The position numbers and the translations under genes were made by a program. Below the pieces are notes generated by a model. It had not been told where the DNA came from and ran no database searches. It saw nothing but the letters and a program-made list of their open reading frames with translations. A DNA stretch of 28,565 nt from HyVt-337 sp964428895 (GTDB lineage: Bacteria > Planctomycetota > Phycisphaerae > SM23-33): assembly GCA_964428895.1 (NCBI GenBank), contig CAYRZU010000046.1:1-28565 (forward strand). Direction: 5' to 3'. Below are positions 1-6,508 of the stretch, one piece after another. Position 1 is the stretch's first letter. Each line of letters opens with the position of its first letter.

Positions 1-121
1 TCGGCTACAGAAAGAGGTTAATGAGAGAAAAAAAAGTGCTTTGCGGAATAGCTGCTGCGGGCGACCCGACCAGAAAAACTGCGCCTAGTTCCGGCGTTCT
101 CGGTCAGCGAAACGGGACCAG

Positions 122-130
122 TGGTATAAT
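122..130 (+). promoter_or_regulatory. Extended -10 promoter of the candidate small RNA
   Basis: The sequence reads TGG followed by a consensus TATAAT (125-130), an extended -10 element. The predicted start site, about 7 nt downstream (136-138), falls at the first bases of the RNA stem described next. No good -35 box is visible, which extended -10 promoters often do not need. Confidence 0.6.
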
Positions 131-137
131 GAAGTGC

Positions 138-258
138 GAAGGCCGATGGCCTCGATACAGAACCGCCACTCCGTGAAGCAGGCGCCCCTTAGGGCGGAAG
201 ACGCATATACGACACGGAGCGAAAGGCGATCAGTATCTTTGCCGTCGGCCTCCTTTTT
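138..258 (+). ncRNA. Candidate structured small RNA, about 121 nt, family unknown
   Basis: This stretch has the anatomy of a free-standing RNA gene: an extended -10 box just upstream, a long closing stem, and a T tract (254-258) just after it. Pairings read by eye are: 140-150 with 241-251 (11 bp, one G-U), 154-158 with 233-237 (5 bp), 164-167 with 225-228 (4 bp), 169-175 with 213-219 (7 bp), and an apical hairpin 183-187 with 192-196 closed by a CTTA loop. Together they form an elongated rod with internal loops. It ends about 75 nt before the separate promoter of the next gene, so it is unlikely to be only a leader. The rod shape recalls 6S or SRP RNA, but it is short for 6S and lacks the SRP GGAA-loop and AGCA motif. 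Function is not known. Confidence 0.55.
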
Positions 259-332
259 GCGCACAAGGAAGTGAGGCCGGTCCGGCGCGCCGCGGCGGGG
301 GGGGGAGTTGGAGGACTCAGGTATTCGCCGGG

Positions 333-360
333 TTGATCCAGGCGCGCGCTCGGGTACAAT
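333..360 (+). promoter_or_regulatory. Promoter of the SUMF1-fold PEP-CTERM gene
   Basis: A -35 box TTGATC (333-338) and a -10 box TACAAT (355-360) are separated by 16 nt. The expected start site near 367 gives a short leader of about 17 nt carrying the GGAGGAGA ribosome site before the ATG at 384. A run of nine G (297-305) lies just upstream. Confidence 0.6.
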
Positions 361-383
361 GGCGGGATTGGAGGAGACAGACC

Positions 384-1424
384 ATGACTCGTAGGACTTT
401 CCTGGCCATCATCGTGCTCGCGTGCGTCGGTGTGGCCCATGCGGGGACCCGGGCCGGCCTGAGCGGCAACTTTGTTGTGGACTTCCAGGCGACCATGGAC
501 ATGCCCTTTGTGACCGTTAGCGATCCGGGCAATGGCGACAGCGTCGACGGTTACGGCAACGTGGACGTCGTCTACAACATCGGCAAGTTCGAGGTGACGG
601 CCGGCCAATATACGGAGTTTCTCAACGCGATCGCCGCCACGGATACTTACGGCCTGTACAACGCGGACATGTGGTCCAGCGACTACGGCTGCAAGATCCA
701 GCAGTCCGGCCCGGCCGGCAGCTACACCTACGCGGTGGCCGCCGACTATGAAGATCGGCCGGTGAACTTCGTCAACTGGGGCGATGCAGCACGCTTCAGC
801 AACTGGCTGCACCACGGCCAGCCCACCGGCGCCCAGGACGCCACCACCACCGAGGACGGGGCCTATGCCCTCAATGGGGCCATTAGCGACGCCGCCCTCG
901 TGGCCGTGACGCGCCAAGCCCACGGGCAGTACTTCCTCCCCAGCGAGGATGAGTGGTACAAAGCCGCCTACTACGATCCTGACTACCACGGCACGACCAT
1001 CTACTACGACTATCCCACTAACACCAACGCCGGGCCGAGCAATGATCTGGTCGATCCCGACCCCGGCAACAACGCCAACTTCCATTTCGGTAGCGGCGAC
1101 TACACCGTCGGCGCTCCGTATTGGCGTAGCGAGGTCGGGGAATTCGAGAACTCCGACAGCCCGTGGGGCACGTTCGATCAGGGCGGCAACGTGTGGGAGT
1201 GGAACGAAGCGGCCATCTCCACCTCGCGCGGCACACGTGGCGGATCCTTCGGCTACCCTCACGGCGACTCCCGCTTCTACCTGCTGTCCGCTTATCGCAG
1301 CAGCAACAGCCCGACCACCGAGAACGAGTACCTCGGCTTTCGCGTCGGGCAAGTCCCCGAGCCGGGGACGCTGTCATTGCTTGCCCTCGGCGCCACGGCG
1401 TTACTGAAGCGGCCAAATAGGTAG
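384..1424 (+). CDS. Secreted FGE/SUMF1-fold PEP-CTERM protein
   Basis: A 346-residue protein starting at the ATG after GGAGGAGA; an upstream in-frame start at 333 lies inside the promoter and is not used here. Residues 1-20 are a signal peptide ending AHA. The body is a formylglycine-generating-enzyme/SUMF1 fold: KFEVTAGQYTEFLNA (68-82), PVNFVNWGDAARFSNWL (126-142), FLPSEDEWYKAA (184-195), GGNVWEWN (267-274), RGGSF (285-289) and LGFRVG (317-322). The C-terminus is a PEP-CTERM sorting signal: VPEP (324-327), hydrophobic segment, KRPNR tail. True FGE needs two cysteines after the GGS motif; none is present there, so it is unlikely to modify sulfatases. Proteins of this type are probably carbohydrate- or surface-associated structural modules. 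The family is clear; the role is unknown. Confidence 0.9.
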   Translation: MTRRTFLAIIVLACVGVAHAGTRAGLSGNFVVDFQATMDMPFVTVSDPGNGDSVDGYGNVDVVYNIGKFEVTAGQYTEFLNAIAATDTYGLYNADMWSSDYGCKIQQSGPAGSYTYAVAADYEDRPVNFVNWGDAARFSNWLHHGQPTGAQDATTTEDGAYALNGAISDAALVAVTRQAHGQYFLPSEDEWYKAAYYDPDYHGTTIYYDYPTNTNAGPSNDLVDPDPGNNANFHFGSGDYTVGAPYWRSEVGEFENSDSPWGTFDQGGNVWEWNEAAISTSRGTRGGSFGYPHGDSRFYLLSAYRSSNSPTTENEYLGFRVGQVPEPGTLSLLALGATALLKRPNR

Positions 1425-1442
1425 CCATTGGGCGTAAACAAA

Positions 1443-1468
1443 CGCGGCGGGATGGGAATCCCGCCGCG
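1443..1468 (-). terminator. Intrinsic terminator between convergent genes
   Basis: A perfect 11-bp GC-rich inverted repeat (1443-1453 with 1458-1468) with a 4-nt loop. Read on the minus strand the stem is followed by TTTGTTTA, so it should end the isomerase-family transcript. On the plus strand the following bases are not T-rich, so termination of the PEP-CTERM gene there would be weaker. Confidence 0.75.
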
Positions 1469-1491
1469 CTGGGGTAATGGGGTTGCGTCGT

Positions 1492-3204
1492 CTACTTTCC
1501 CAGTAGCGTTTTGGCTGTATTCTCTCCGCCGTTGATTAGGTGGAGCAGGGGCTGGGGGCGGTCCGTGCCTTCTACGAAGGCGGGCCTAGCCGACCAGGGG
1601 GTGACCGACAGAACGTTGGTCATGTCCATCCAGTGTTGCAGGCGGGCGACCGGCAGGTTCCACGTCATGTGGAAGTGGTTGGCCGGGGCGAACTGCTTGT
1701 ATTCGAGCATGGACGCGTACTTGGGGACGACCCAGGTGTGCGGCCAGTCGGGGGTGGAGGTATTGGCGACGGCCTTGGCGAGTTTGGGCGGCATGGACGT
1801 TGTCGTGGCCTCATCCCAGACGAACGAGAACATGCCGTTGACGCTGGAGTAGGCGATCCGTGCGGCCAGTCCATCGATGCCCGCCGGCGTCATGAAGGTG
1901 ACGCTATTACCACCGCCGGGGAAGTAGCCCAGGTCGGCCAGGGGCATGCCCACGTTCTTCATGCACTGAGCTTCGGAACTCCCGGGCTTGGCCGCCCAAT
2001 TGAAGCTGGCCGAGCCGCTATTGTCGCCATCGACGAAACCACGCTTGGCCCACAGTTCGCGGCCGGAGACTTTGATCTTGAGCTTCTTGGCCAGGGCCTT
2101 GATCTCCCAGGGCTCCCAGACTTTGCGGAAGTCCATGAACAGCGGCGGCTGCCCGCCGGATAGCCACGTCATGAACAGCTGGGTGAGCAGGCCTTGCATG
2201 TCGGCCTCGGTGGCGTAGGGCAGGGGAGCTTTGGGGCCGTTGTGGTCGAAGGTGGAGTTAAAGAGGCTTTCCATGACGTCGGCGACGGGCAGGGGCAGGC
2301 CTCGCGGATCGGACCCCCACTCGAGCTGACTCATGAAGCCGCCGCCTGCGGCGTTCAGGTCGGCCATCAGGTCGCGAACGATTAAATACATCGCCAGCGA
2401 CTGGTTGAACCGTTCGCTGTCGGAGGCGTCCTTGAGGATGAGTCGCTTGCCGACGTGTTTGTCGACCCAGCCACGCAGGGCCGATAGCTCCTTGTTGCTG
2501 TAAGCGCCCTTTTCGAGCATGTCGGCCAGCAGCTTCATATCCAGCCGCGTGATCTCCAGGCCGAACGCCTTGCGGGTGGGAATCACGTGGGCCAGGGCGG
2601 TCTCCATGCCCATCGAATCGTGCCCGAGCACCACCACTCGCTTTCCTCGCAGGCCGGCGGCGGTCATGGCCGCGTAGCACCAATCCACCAGGGCTTCGGC
2701 CGTGCCGGGCGTCATCTTGGGGTTCTGACCGGTATCAGGCCAGGTGCCCACGTTCAGAGCGACCAGTCGGCCGGTTTGGGCCAGGGCTCCGGTGACGGCA
2801 TGGGCGTAGACCACGCCGGGCTTGGGTCCGCTGTTGCCGCAGGTGATGTTGACCGGGACGTTGTTGGGGAAATGGCTCAGCAGGCTGATCAGCGTGAGCT
2901 GTGGAAATGCCCAGGTGTCCGGCGCGACAACAATGGCGTCCACGCCGGCGTCGGCGAATTGAGCGGCGACCATGTCGGCCTGGGTCTCGCCGTCGATGAG
3001 CACGTCGGAGTAGACGACCTTTGCCGGCGTGCCGCAGGGCAGGAGGACCTCGGCGCCGATGGCCTCGGCGACCATGGCGACAATGTTCTGGGATCGCTTG
3101 CGAGAGGCCTCGTCGACGCGCGGATCACACGTTGCACACACGCCGAATGTGAAGGTCTTGGGTGTGGCGGACTTGGGGGCGGTAAGCTTGGCGGCCTTGG
3201 CCAT
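1492..3204 (-). CDS. L-fucose isomerase family protein
   Basis: A 570-residue cytoplasmic protein, close to the 591 residues of E. coli FucI. The start is supported by AGGAGA six bases before the ATG. The FucI/AraA superfamily pattern runs through the chain: VVLGHDSMGMETA (191-203) resembles the FucI GGVSMG region, and the three Mn-binding residues of FucI have counterparts in E333 (YATEAD), D358 (FMDFRKVW) and H510 (PANHFHMTW). These enzymes interconvert aldoses and ketoses through an enediol. The first 18 residues are an Ala/Lys-rich extension not seen in E. coli FucI. No fucose kinase, aldolase or transporter is adjacent, so the substrate cannot be inferred; L-fucose, D-arabinose or another deoxy sugar are all possible. 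It has its own terminator at 1443-1468. Confidence 0.85.
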   Translation of the reverse strand: MAKAAKLTAPKSATPKTFTFGVCATCDPRVDEASRKRSQNIVAMVAEAIGAEVLLPCGTPAKVVYSDVLIDGETQADMVAAQFADAGVDAIVVAPDTWAFPQLTLISLLSHFPNNVPVNITCGNSGPKPGVVYAHAVTGALAQTGRLVALNVGTWPDTGQNPKMTPGTAEALVDWCYAAMTAAGLRGKRVVVLGHDSMGMETALAHVIPTRKAFGLEITRLDMKLLADMLEKGAYSNKELSALRGWVDKHVGKRLILKDASDSERFNQSLAMYLIVRDLMADLNAAGGGFMSQLEWGSDPRGLPLPVADVMESLFNSTFDHNGPKAPLPYATEADMQGLLTQLFMTWLSGGQPPLFMDFRKVWEPWEIKALAKKLKIKVSGRELWAKRGFVDGDNSGSASFNWAAKPGSSEAQCMKNVGMPLADLGYFPGGGNSVTFMTPAGIDGLAARIAYSSVNGMFSFVWDEATTTSMPPKLAKAVANTSTPDWPHTWVVPKYASMLEYKQFAPANHFHMTWNLPVARLQHWMDMTNVLSVTPWSARPAFVEGTDRPQPLLHLINGGENTAKTLLGK

Positions 3205-3342
3205 GATCTATCTCCTGTGGGGAACGAACGGAACCACGACGGCCGTCGTCCAAGAGGCGACGGCCAAGCCGGTAGCTTACGTCGGCCGGCGTCGGCCATG
3301 CAACCGATTTCACCGGTCCGAGCCGGTCGTGGGGGTGGGGCG

Positions 3343-3372
3343 TTGCCAGGGGCCGCCGTCGGCCCTTACAAT
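3343..3372 (+). promoter_or_regulatory. Promoter of the prepilin-like gene
   Basis: TTGCCA (3343-3348) and TACAAT (3367-3372) are separated by 18 nt. The expected start near 3379 leaves a leader of about 44 nt with AGGAGA shortly before the ATG at 3423. Confidence 0.5.
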
Positions 3373-3422
3373 TCCAAAGACGGGAATCGCCAGAGACGGC
3401 CCCGGCCGTCAGGAGACACTCT

Positions 3423-4187
3423 ATGAAATCACGGCGGGCGTTTACGCTGACGGAACTGCTGGTGGTGATCGGGATCATTGTGATCCTGGTGACGCTGACG
3501 ATGCCGATGCTGCAACGGATTCGAGCGATGGGCAAGCGCACGGTGTGTGCATCGAACCTGCGAGAATTGGGCCGAGCGATGCAGTTTTACACGGCCGAGC
3601 ACAAGGGGTTCTTTCCGGCGCACAAGATGGCGGGGCTGACGGGGGCTGTCGGCAAGGCCCGCTGGTGGGGGCGAGATGAGGCCGCCGACGTTATTGATGA
3701 TCAGCCTGACATGTCTATCTACCCGTACGTTGACGAAGACGAGCTCTACCACTGCCCTGCGCTGACGTCGGTCGAGGTGGCCGAGGGGGGCGCCGGCCTT
3801 CGGTGGGAGCTAACGCCTAAGAATGTGGGGTATGGGTACAACGCGTTCTTCCTCGGCCGTGCCGACGGATCGGATACGGATCCCTATCCGTCTGAAGCAG
3901 GCGTTGTTCCGGATACGCGGTGCAATATCGCCTACGTCAACGACAGCAGCCTGACGATCCTTCTGGCGGACGCGACCGTTCGCAGCGGGGGCTCACATAC
4001 CGAGAGCTATGTGATGTGGTGGCCTGACGCGACAACCACGAACTTCATGGGCCCCTACACGCGGCATCTGGATACGGCCAACGTTGTCACGGTAGATAAC
4101 ACCGTTACACAGAGGCACATTGAGGACGTCCTGGCGACCTCCGCCGGGGGCAAAGAGCTCTGGTGGAACCCCAGGTACAAGCCCTAG
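3423..4187 (+). CDS. Prepilin-type N-terminal methylation protein (type II pseudopilin-like)
   Basis: A 254-residue protein with a textbook prepilin leader: KSRRA, then FTLTE and a hydrophobic helix. Cleavage is expected between A6 and F7, with the conserved glutamate at +5 (E11). After the helix (about 12-30) comes the amphipathic segment with SNLRELGRAMQFYTAEHKGFFP, typical of the large planctomycete family of G/H-like pseudopilins annotated as DUF1559 or similar. That family normally ends in an H-X9-DG motif; here RHLDTANVVTVDN keeps H-X9-D but has Asn for Gly. It would be processed by a prepilin peptidase and inserted in the inner membrane. The gene has its own promoter and ribosome site. 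No other pilus or secretion gene is near, as is usual for these scattered proteins. Confidence 0.88.
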   Translation: MKSRRAFTLTELLVVIGIIVILVTLTMPMLQRIRAMGKRTVCASNLRELGRAMQFYTAEHKGFFPAHKMAGLTGAVGKARWWGRDEAADVIDDQPDMSIYPYVDEDELYHCPALTSVEVAEGGAGLRWELTPKNVGYGYNAFFLGRADGSDTDPYPSEAGVVPDTRCNIAYVNDSSLTILLADATVRSGGSHTESYVMWWPDATTTNFMGPYTRHLDTANVVTVDNTVTQRHIEDVLATSAGGKELWWNPRYKP

Positions 4188-4211
4188 CCGATCTCGGTTG
4201 TTGGGCTCAGA

Positions 4212-5246
4212 CTACGGCTGCTGAGGGGTGGTGGTTGAACTGGCGCGTCCCTGTAAGGCCGGGAGTTTCTCCCGGACTTCCTGGGCCATGCGGCTGTTGG
4301 GGAATTCACGCATGATCTGCTGGCCGGCTGCAATGGCTTGGCTCCACTGCTCGTCCTCAACGAAGATGGCGAACTGCACACCCAGGTTGTTGAGCCTGGC
4401 CTTGAAGACGCCTCGGGCCGATTCGCTTAGGGCGGCTGCCTCGGCGGGGGTCAGATACGCGTCTAGTTGCTTCAGCAATTCGATGCTGCGGTCGACGTCG
4501 TTCTTACGCGTGGCCTCACCGTAGGCCTGCAGCAGTTCCCGCTTGTGCTTGGTCCGGGCGGCGTGGATTTGCTGGGGCAGTTCGATGATGCGGGTGTTGC
4601 CGGCGAACAAGGTCGATAGCCGCTGGGCCTCGCGTAGGGCGCGCTGCCAGTCGCGGCGGTCGACGAACCGCTGCACGCGGTCGATGGCCGCCTGGACTTT
4701 CTCTTCTTCGGTCTTGTTTCGGAATTCCTCAACTTCAGTCCGTAGTTGCCGGGCTTCGTTGGCATAGCCGAGCTCCTGATCGATCCGGGCGATAAGCTGC
4801 TCGGCGGAGTCGTAATCTTGGCCGAGCAGGGAATGGTGGACGGCCTCTCTGAAGGCCTCCATTTCCCGGTCGCGATGGAGGAGGCCTTTGGCCTTGTCGG
4901 AAATCGAAGCCAGTTCGCGCAGATGCTTCAGGGAGTCGGCCTGGCTACTCAGGCCGCTCTCCAGCCGTTCCAGTCGGCTGGCGGCGGTGTAGACCTGTTG
5001 CTCATTGGCGATCAGCACGCGGACCAGGCCGTAGCCCACTCCCGCCCAGGCCCCCACGACCAGGGAGACCAACGCCATCACGAAGAATCCGGCGTCTTGG
5101 CCGACAGAGCCTTCCGAGCCAAGCAGGGCCAGTAACCCCATGGCAACGTTGCCGATGAATCCGATGCCTGCGACCACCAGCGTTAGGATCAGGGCAATAC
5201 GGGCCAGCCTTGCGACAGGGGCGAACGGTCCGGTCTGATTGGACAT
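4212..5246 (-). CDS. Two-TM membrane protein with long helical coiled-coil/TPR-like tail
   Basis: A 344-residue protein of unrecognised family. Two hydrophobic segments (about 15-42 and 53-79) form a membrane hairpin. The remaining 260 residues are almost all charged helix: a likely coiled coil at 83-190 followed by repeating helical pairs such as DWQRALREAQRLSTLF and QWSQAIAAGQQIMREFP, which resemble degenerate TPR units. The short C-terminal tail is Ser/Thr/Pro/Gln rich. The start is the ATG preceded by AGGA. It faces the prepilin gene tail to tail with a 24-nt gap and is divergent from the DUF58 gene. A scaffolding role at the membrane is plausible but is inference only. Confidence 0.75.
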   Translation of the reverse strand: MSNQTGPFAPVARLARIALILTLVVAGIGFIGNVAMGLLALLGSEGSVGQDAGFFVMALVSLVVGAWAGVGYGLVRVLIANEQQVYTAASRLERLESGLSSQADSLKHLRELASISDKAKGLLHRDREMEAFREAVHHSLLGQDYDSAEQLIARIDQELGYANEARQLRTEVEEFRNKTEEEKVQAAIDRVQRFVDRRDWQRALREAQRLSTLFAGNTRIIELPQQIHAARTKHKRELLQAYGEATRKNDVDRSIELLKQLDAYLTPAEAAALSESARGVFKARLNNLGVQFAIFVEDEQWSQAIAAGQQIMREFPNSRMAQEVREKLPALQGRASSTTTPQQP

Positions 5247-5320
5247 AGCACAATCCTTTCACCGCGGCCAAGCCAGCGGATAGCCGAGATCCTCCGGGGC
5301 CGGCGATCTTACTGAGAGTG

Positions 5321-5351
5321 TAAGAAACTCTAAGAAATGAGTCGGTATAAT
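5321..5351. promoter_or_regulatory. Divergent control region: direct repeat plus TATAAT
   Basis: Two copies of TAAGAAA start at 5321 and 5331, exactly 10 nt (one helical turn) apart, followed by a consensus TATAAT at 5346-5351 on the plus strand. This lies between the divergent membrane-protein gene and the DUF58 gene. The TATAAT would give the DUF58 gene a leader of about 110 nt. The repeat could be an operator; no regulator is identified. Confidence 0.4.
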
Positions 5352-5405
5352 CATTGTAAGTGCTTGAGAGAAATGGGTCAAGCAACGGGCGATTGTGGAG
5401 CGCCG

Positions 5406-5422
5406 AATGCGGATTCCGCAAT
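5406..5422. repeat. Near-perfect dyad in the DUF58 leader
   Basis: TGCGGA and TCCGCA flank a single central T (5408-5420), and the symmetry extends imperfectly to 5406-5422. It lies about 50 nt before the DUF58 start. It could be a protein-binding site, an RNA hairpin, or a remnant of the short GCGGAAT-type repeats found in some planctomycete genomes. Confidence 0.3.
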
Positions 5423-5470
5423 GAGGCTCTGCGGCGGCGTGGCTTGTGGAGGGCCAGGAAGGTCAGTAGG

Positions 5471-6403
5471 ATGTCGGCCATGGCTGACGACATGCAACCG
5501 GAGCGAGGCAGGCTGTTCGACGCGGCGTTTCTGGCTCGGCTGGAGCAGCTTCATGTGATGGCCAAACGGCTGAGGGGGGGAGATTCGGCCGGTCGTCGGC
5601 GGTCGCGACGGGTGGGTGACGGGCTGGAGTTTGCCGACCATCGGGCCTACGCGCCAGGGGATGACGTGCGGTTCATCGATTGGCCCTATTATGCCCGGAT
5701 GGAGCGGCTGTTCCGTCGGCTGTTCCACGAGCACAGCGAGGCGCCGCTGGCAATCTTGCTGGATGTGTCGGCTTCGATGGGGGCCGATGTCCCGGCCCGG
5801 GGGCGGCTGGGGAAGTTCGACTATGCCCGACGGGTGGCGGCGGCCTTGGTGTACGTGGCGGTGGCAAGCCTGGAGCGGGTGACGTTGGCGCCGTTTGCCG
5901 GTGGGCCGGCCGAGCCATTGACGGTCGGGCGGAACATTCGGCAGATGCCCCGCGTTCTGGCGTTCCTGTCGGCCCTGACGCCGGGCGGGCCCACGCAGTT
6001 GCTCGCCGCGACGCAGCGGCTGGTGGGGCGATACGACCAACCGATGACGGTCCTGCTGGTCAGCGACCTGCTGGACTGCGAGGACGACCTGTCGAGTGCG
6101 TTGGCGGCGTTGGCTCAGGCCCGGTGCGATGTCACCGTGTTGCAGGTACAGTCGCCGACGGATGCCTCACCGGAGATTCGAGGGGCTGCGGCGCTGGTTG
6201 GGACGGAGGCAGATCGGCAGATGAATGTCGAGATCACCGATGACCTGATAGCCGCCTACCGTCAGCAGTGGCTGCAGTTCGTTGACGATTGCCAGCGGGC
6301 ATGCGCGGCGCGCGGGGCGATCTATGTGGGGGCCCCCACGGACGTACCGGTCGAGAAACTTGTGCTGGAAGGCCTCCGCCGGGCGGGCGTGCTGGTGGGG
6401 TAG
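5471..6403 (+). CDS. DUF58 domain protein with von Willebrand A-like fold
   Basis: A 310-residue protein. The start at 5471 is chosen because AGGAAGG lies upstream; the upstream in-frame ATG at 5360 would add a sequence with no family resemblance, and an ATG at 5480 is an alternative. The DUF58 signature is clear: GLEFADHRAYAPGDDVRFIDW (51-71, split here as GLEFADHRAY and APGDDVRFIDW). It is followed by a vWA-like domain with an intact metal site motif DVSAS (98-102). DUF58 proteins usually sit beside a MoxR AAA ATPase and Ca-activated membrane proteins and are thought to act in assembly or insertion of protein complexes. Here no MoxR is adjacent. No signal peptide or membrane segment is seen, so a cytoplasmic location is expected. 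A G7 run lies early in the gene (5574-5580). Confidence 0.88.
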   Translation: MSAMADDMQPERGRLFDAAFLARLEQLHVMAKRLRGGDSAGRRRSRRVGDGLEFADHRAYAPGDDVRFIDWPYYARMERLFRRLFHEHSEAPLAILLDVSASMGADVPARGRLGKFDYARRVAAALVYVAVASLERVTLAPFAGGPAEPLTVGRNIRQMPRVLAFLSALTPGGPTQLLAATQRLVGRYDQPMTVLLVSDLLDCEDDLSSALAALAQARCDVTVLQVQSPTDASPEIRGAAALVGTEADRQMNVEITDDLIAAYRQQWLQFVDDCQRACAARGAIYVGAPTDVPVEKLVLEGLRRAGVLVG

Positions 6404-6445
6404 CGGCCGGGGGCCAGGGAGGGAACTTTTCGGCAGGACCATGCG

Positions 6446-6457
6446 TATAAGTAGAAT
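6446..6457 (+). promoter_or_regulatory. Probable -10 region of the HtrA gene
   Basis: Two overlapping -10-like boxes, TATAAG (6446-6451) and TAGAAT (6452-6457), lie about 50-60 nt before the ATG at 6509. No convincing -35 box was found. Confidence 0.4.
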
Positions 6458-6508
6458 GAGGCGCCCGGTTTGTCGGGCGAGTTTCTATTTGTGACGAAGG
6501 AGCAACCG

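Noticed and set aside
138..258. Reading the small RNA as SRP (4.5S) RNA or 6S RNA
   Set aside because: The apical loop is CTTA, not GGAA/GNRA, and the AGCA internal-loop motif is missing, so not SRP. The length of about 121 nt is well below typical 6S RNA; 6S is not formally excluded but is unsupported.
189..1352. Long open frame on the minus strand across the SUMF1-fold gene
   Set aside because: It is a low-complexity Val/Gly/Ala frame opposite a gene with clear domains, signal peptide and ribosome site; a shadow caused by GC-rich codon use.
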